Below the pieces are notes generated by a model. That model was given only the letters and a program-made list of their open reading frames with translations, had not been told where the DNA came from and ran no database searches. Positions 32,460 through 33,555 of a stretch of DNA of 33,555 nucleotides are shown one piece after another. Source of the DNA: Aliiroseovarius marinus (GTDB taxonomy: Bacteria > Pseudomonadota > Alphaproteobacteria > Rhodobacterales > Rhodobacteraceae). The DNA lies in contig NZ_SAIT01000024.1 in assembly GCF_004360145.1 (NCBI RefSeq), positions 1-33,555 of the forward strand, written 5' to 3'. The position numbers were made by a program, and so were the translations under genes. Positions within the stretch are counted from its first letter, which is position 1. Each line of letters starts with the position of its first letter.

Positions 32460-33377
32460 ATGAGTTATAATTTTAGAGATTGGAGACTTGATGTCTCGAA
32501 TGTAATTGGAACCAAACCGAAGGAGCTCGATTTTGTGTTGCCGGGATTACTGGCTGGCACAGTAGGCCTGCTGGTTGCCCCGGGTTCCGTAGGCAAATCC
32601 TTCTTGGCTCTTGAATTCTGCATCTCGATTGCAGCGGGACGTGATGTCTTTGGGCTGTTTTCTGGGCAAGAGTTCAAAAAAGGGCCAGTATGCTTCCTGT
32701 CGCTTGAAGACGGTGGGGCAGTGCTTCATCATCGGCTCTATGCTTTGCGTGAGTATCTGACAGATGAAGACAAAGCGAACATCGAGCAAAATTTTGATGT
32801 GTTTGATGCATCAGGTCGTGGCTTTTCGCTGACGATGGCTGATGGCTCGCTTCCAAGTATGGTTTTTCAAGCACTCGAAGAATACTTGGATGTTCGCAAG
32901 CCAGTTCTTCTTGTAATTGATACGCTGAACCGAGCTTTGAGTGGTTTGAACGAGAGCTGCTCGGCGGTTGCATCGAAGGTGCTGCATCAGCTCGAACAGC
33001 TGAACCGCAAAGTGGGCTGCGCAACGCTCATCCTGCATCATGCGAACAAAAGCAGCGTCCTGAATGGCAACAGCACAGCACAGGGCATTCGTGGCAGTTC
33101 CGCTTGGTCTGACAATGCTCGCTGGCAGGCAAACATGGCAGTCATGTCAGAAGCGGAACTTGCCAACTATGAAGTTGACCAAGACAATCGAAAATCATGG
33201 GTCAAACTGGATCTCGTCAAATGTAATCACATTGCCAACACTCACGACATCTGGCTGACACGTGATGAACACGGCGTTCTGGTTGGTCAGGTTCCTCCAA
33301 GATCCACGAATAGTGGTAGGACCAGAAAGCGCCGTAAAGGTGGTGATGACATCGATAACGGTGACATCCCATGGTAA
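32460..33377 (+). CDS. repA: IncQ-type RepA replicative helicase
   Basis: A 305-residue RecA-fold ATPase resembling RepA of plasmid RSF1010. Shared stretches include FVLPGLLAGTVGLLVAPG, HHRLYALREYL, RGSSAWSDNARWQ and a LHHANK segment after the second beta sheet. Walker A is APGSVGKS (40-47), and the Walker B aspartate is Asp154 in VLLVIDTLNR. RSF1010 RepA is a hexameric 5'-3' helicase that opens the IncQ origin. GGAG precedes the ATG by 7 bases. A basic C-terminal tail (GRTRKRRKGG) is an addition relative to my memory of RSF1010 RepA. It overlaps the next gene by 7 bases, the RepA-RepC order of IncQ plasmids. Confidence 0.88.
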   Translation: MSYNFRDWRLDVSNVIGTKPKELDFVLPGLLAGTVGLLVAPGSVGKSFLALEFCISIAAGRDVFGLFSGQEFKKGPVCFLSLEDGGAVLHHRLYALREYLTDEDKANIEQNFDVFDASGRGFSLTMADGSLPSMVFQALEEYLDVRKPVLLVIDTLNRALSGLNESCSAVASKVLHQLEQLNRKVGCATLILHHANKSSVLNGNSTAQGIRGSSAWSDNARWQANMAVMSEAELANYEVDQDNRKSWVKLDLVKCNHIANTHDIWLTRDEHGVLVGQVPPRSTNSGRTRKRRKGGDDIDNGDIPW

Positions 33378-33555
33378 CGCTGCCTGAATTTGCTTTGGTG
33401 GATCCTGTCACCCTGAACACAGGTCTGTTTCGCTCCCTACCCAAGGGGGCGAGGCCTGTGCTGGATGCCAAAAAAGAACAAAAGGATTTGGCTTATCGAT
33501 ATGCAGGGCATCATGTTATAAAGGGCGGCGCAATATTGGACCACGGTAGCGCCGC
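33371..33555 (+). CDS. repC: IncQ-type RepC replication initiator, N-terminal fragment (runs off the window)
   Basis: The frame starts at ATG 33371 inside the repA 3' end and stays open to the window edge, giving 61 residues. The start of the protein, with TGLFRSLPKGARP, then LAYRYAGHHVIKGGAILDHG, resembles the N-terminus of RSF1010 RepC (a GLFRAL motif followed by a Y-x-Y-G segment). RepC binds iterons at oriV and recruits RepA. The repA-repC overlap points to translational coupling, the standard IncQ arrangement. Only the N-terminus is visible, so the call rests on this match and on position. Confidence 0.7.
   Translation, partial: MVTLPEFALVDPVTLNTGLFRSLPKGARPVLDAKKEQKDLAYRYAGHHVIKGGAILDHGSA

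Larger units (their letters stand above)
31075..33555. mobile_element. Left part of an integrated mobile element at tRNA-Thr (continues past the window)
   Basis: From 31114 onward base composition drops sharply in GC against the preceding 31 kb. The segment is flanked on the left by a 39-bp tRNA-Thr repeat and carries an H-NS-like gene and IncQ-type repA/repC genes. No integrase, relaxase or right boundary is in view. It may be one island or two insertions on either side of the intron-containing tRNA. Confidence 0.65.

Noticed and set aside
1-33555. CRISPR arrays, insertion sequences and rRNA genes
   Set aside because: No regularly spaced repeats, transposase motifs or rRNA segments were seen.

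Overview
The window looks like the chromosome of a marine-type alphaproteobacterium, most likely Rhodobacterales (Roseobacter group). The grounds are the high-GC gene body, the NDUFA12-family complex I subunit, the MlaD/DUF2155/aat/accC/accB neighbourhood, GapR (DUF2312), and an XRE/DUF2083-type regulator beside an SLC5-fused histidine kinase. The genus cannot be read from the sequence. All family assignments come from motif recognition; no database search was run.

Layout. (1) 1-2920: the end of a formyltransferase-like gene, a PIG-L deacetylase, a DegT-type aminotransferase and a metallophosphoesterase, tightly packed; probably N-formyl amino-sugar or surface polysaccharide chemistry. (2) 3089-9275: creatinase with a complete active site, then a four-gene polyamine-type ABC transporter (ATPase, binding protein, two permeases) closed by an intrinsic terminator; a candidate creatine or guanidino-compound uptake and breakdown unit. 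(3) 9460-13522: clpP, clpX, an NDUFA12-like gene, mlaD, a DUF2155 gene and convergent aat. (4) 12872-16635, minus strand: a PAS-LuxR regulator, a proline-rich hypothetical gene, accB, accC and aat. (5) 16756-18595: an acyl-CoA synthetase and a small lipoprotein sharing a bidirectional terminator. (6) 18881-24771: an XRE regulator with a kinase-dimerisation-like middle segment, a single-domain response regulator, a small membrane protein, an SLC5-histidine kinase fusion and an orphan FliM/FliN-like protein. (7) 24846-28357: a DksA-like protein, a small acidic protein, a fused enoyl-CoA hydratase/3-hydroxyacyl-CoA dehydrogenase, a small membrane protein and GapR. (8) 28403-31030: a hypothetical gene divergent from an FbpB-type double permease.

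(9) 31075-33555 is the most unusual part. A promoter-bearing 5' fragment of tRNA-Thr(UGU) is followed by about 300 bp of AT-richer DNA. A second copy of the same 5' half follows as a 39-bp direct repeat, and this one continues into a 250-nt group I intron of the Azoarcus/IC3 kind and then the tRNA 3' half with encoded CCA. Downstream lie an H-NS-like gene, a very AT-rich spacer, and overlapping IncQ-type repA and repC genes; repC runs off the window. Composition and gene content mark this as an integrated mobile element at a tRNA locus whose gene carries a self-splicing-type intron.
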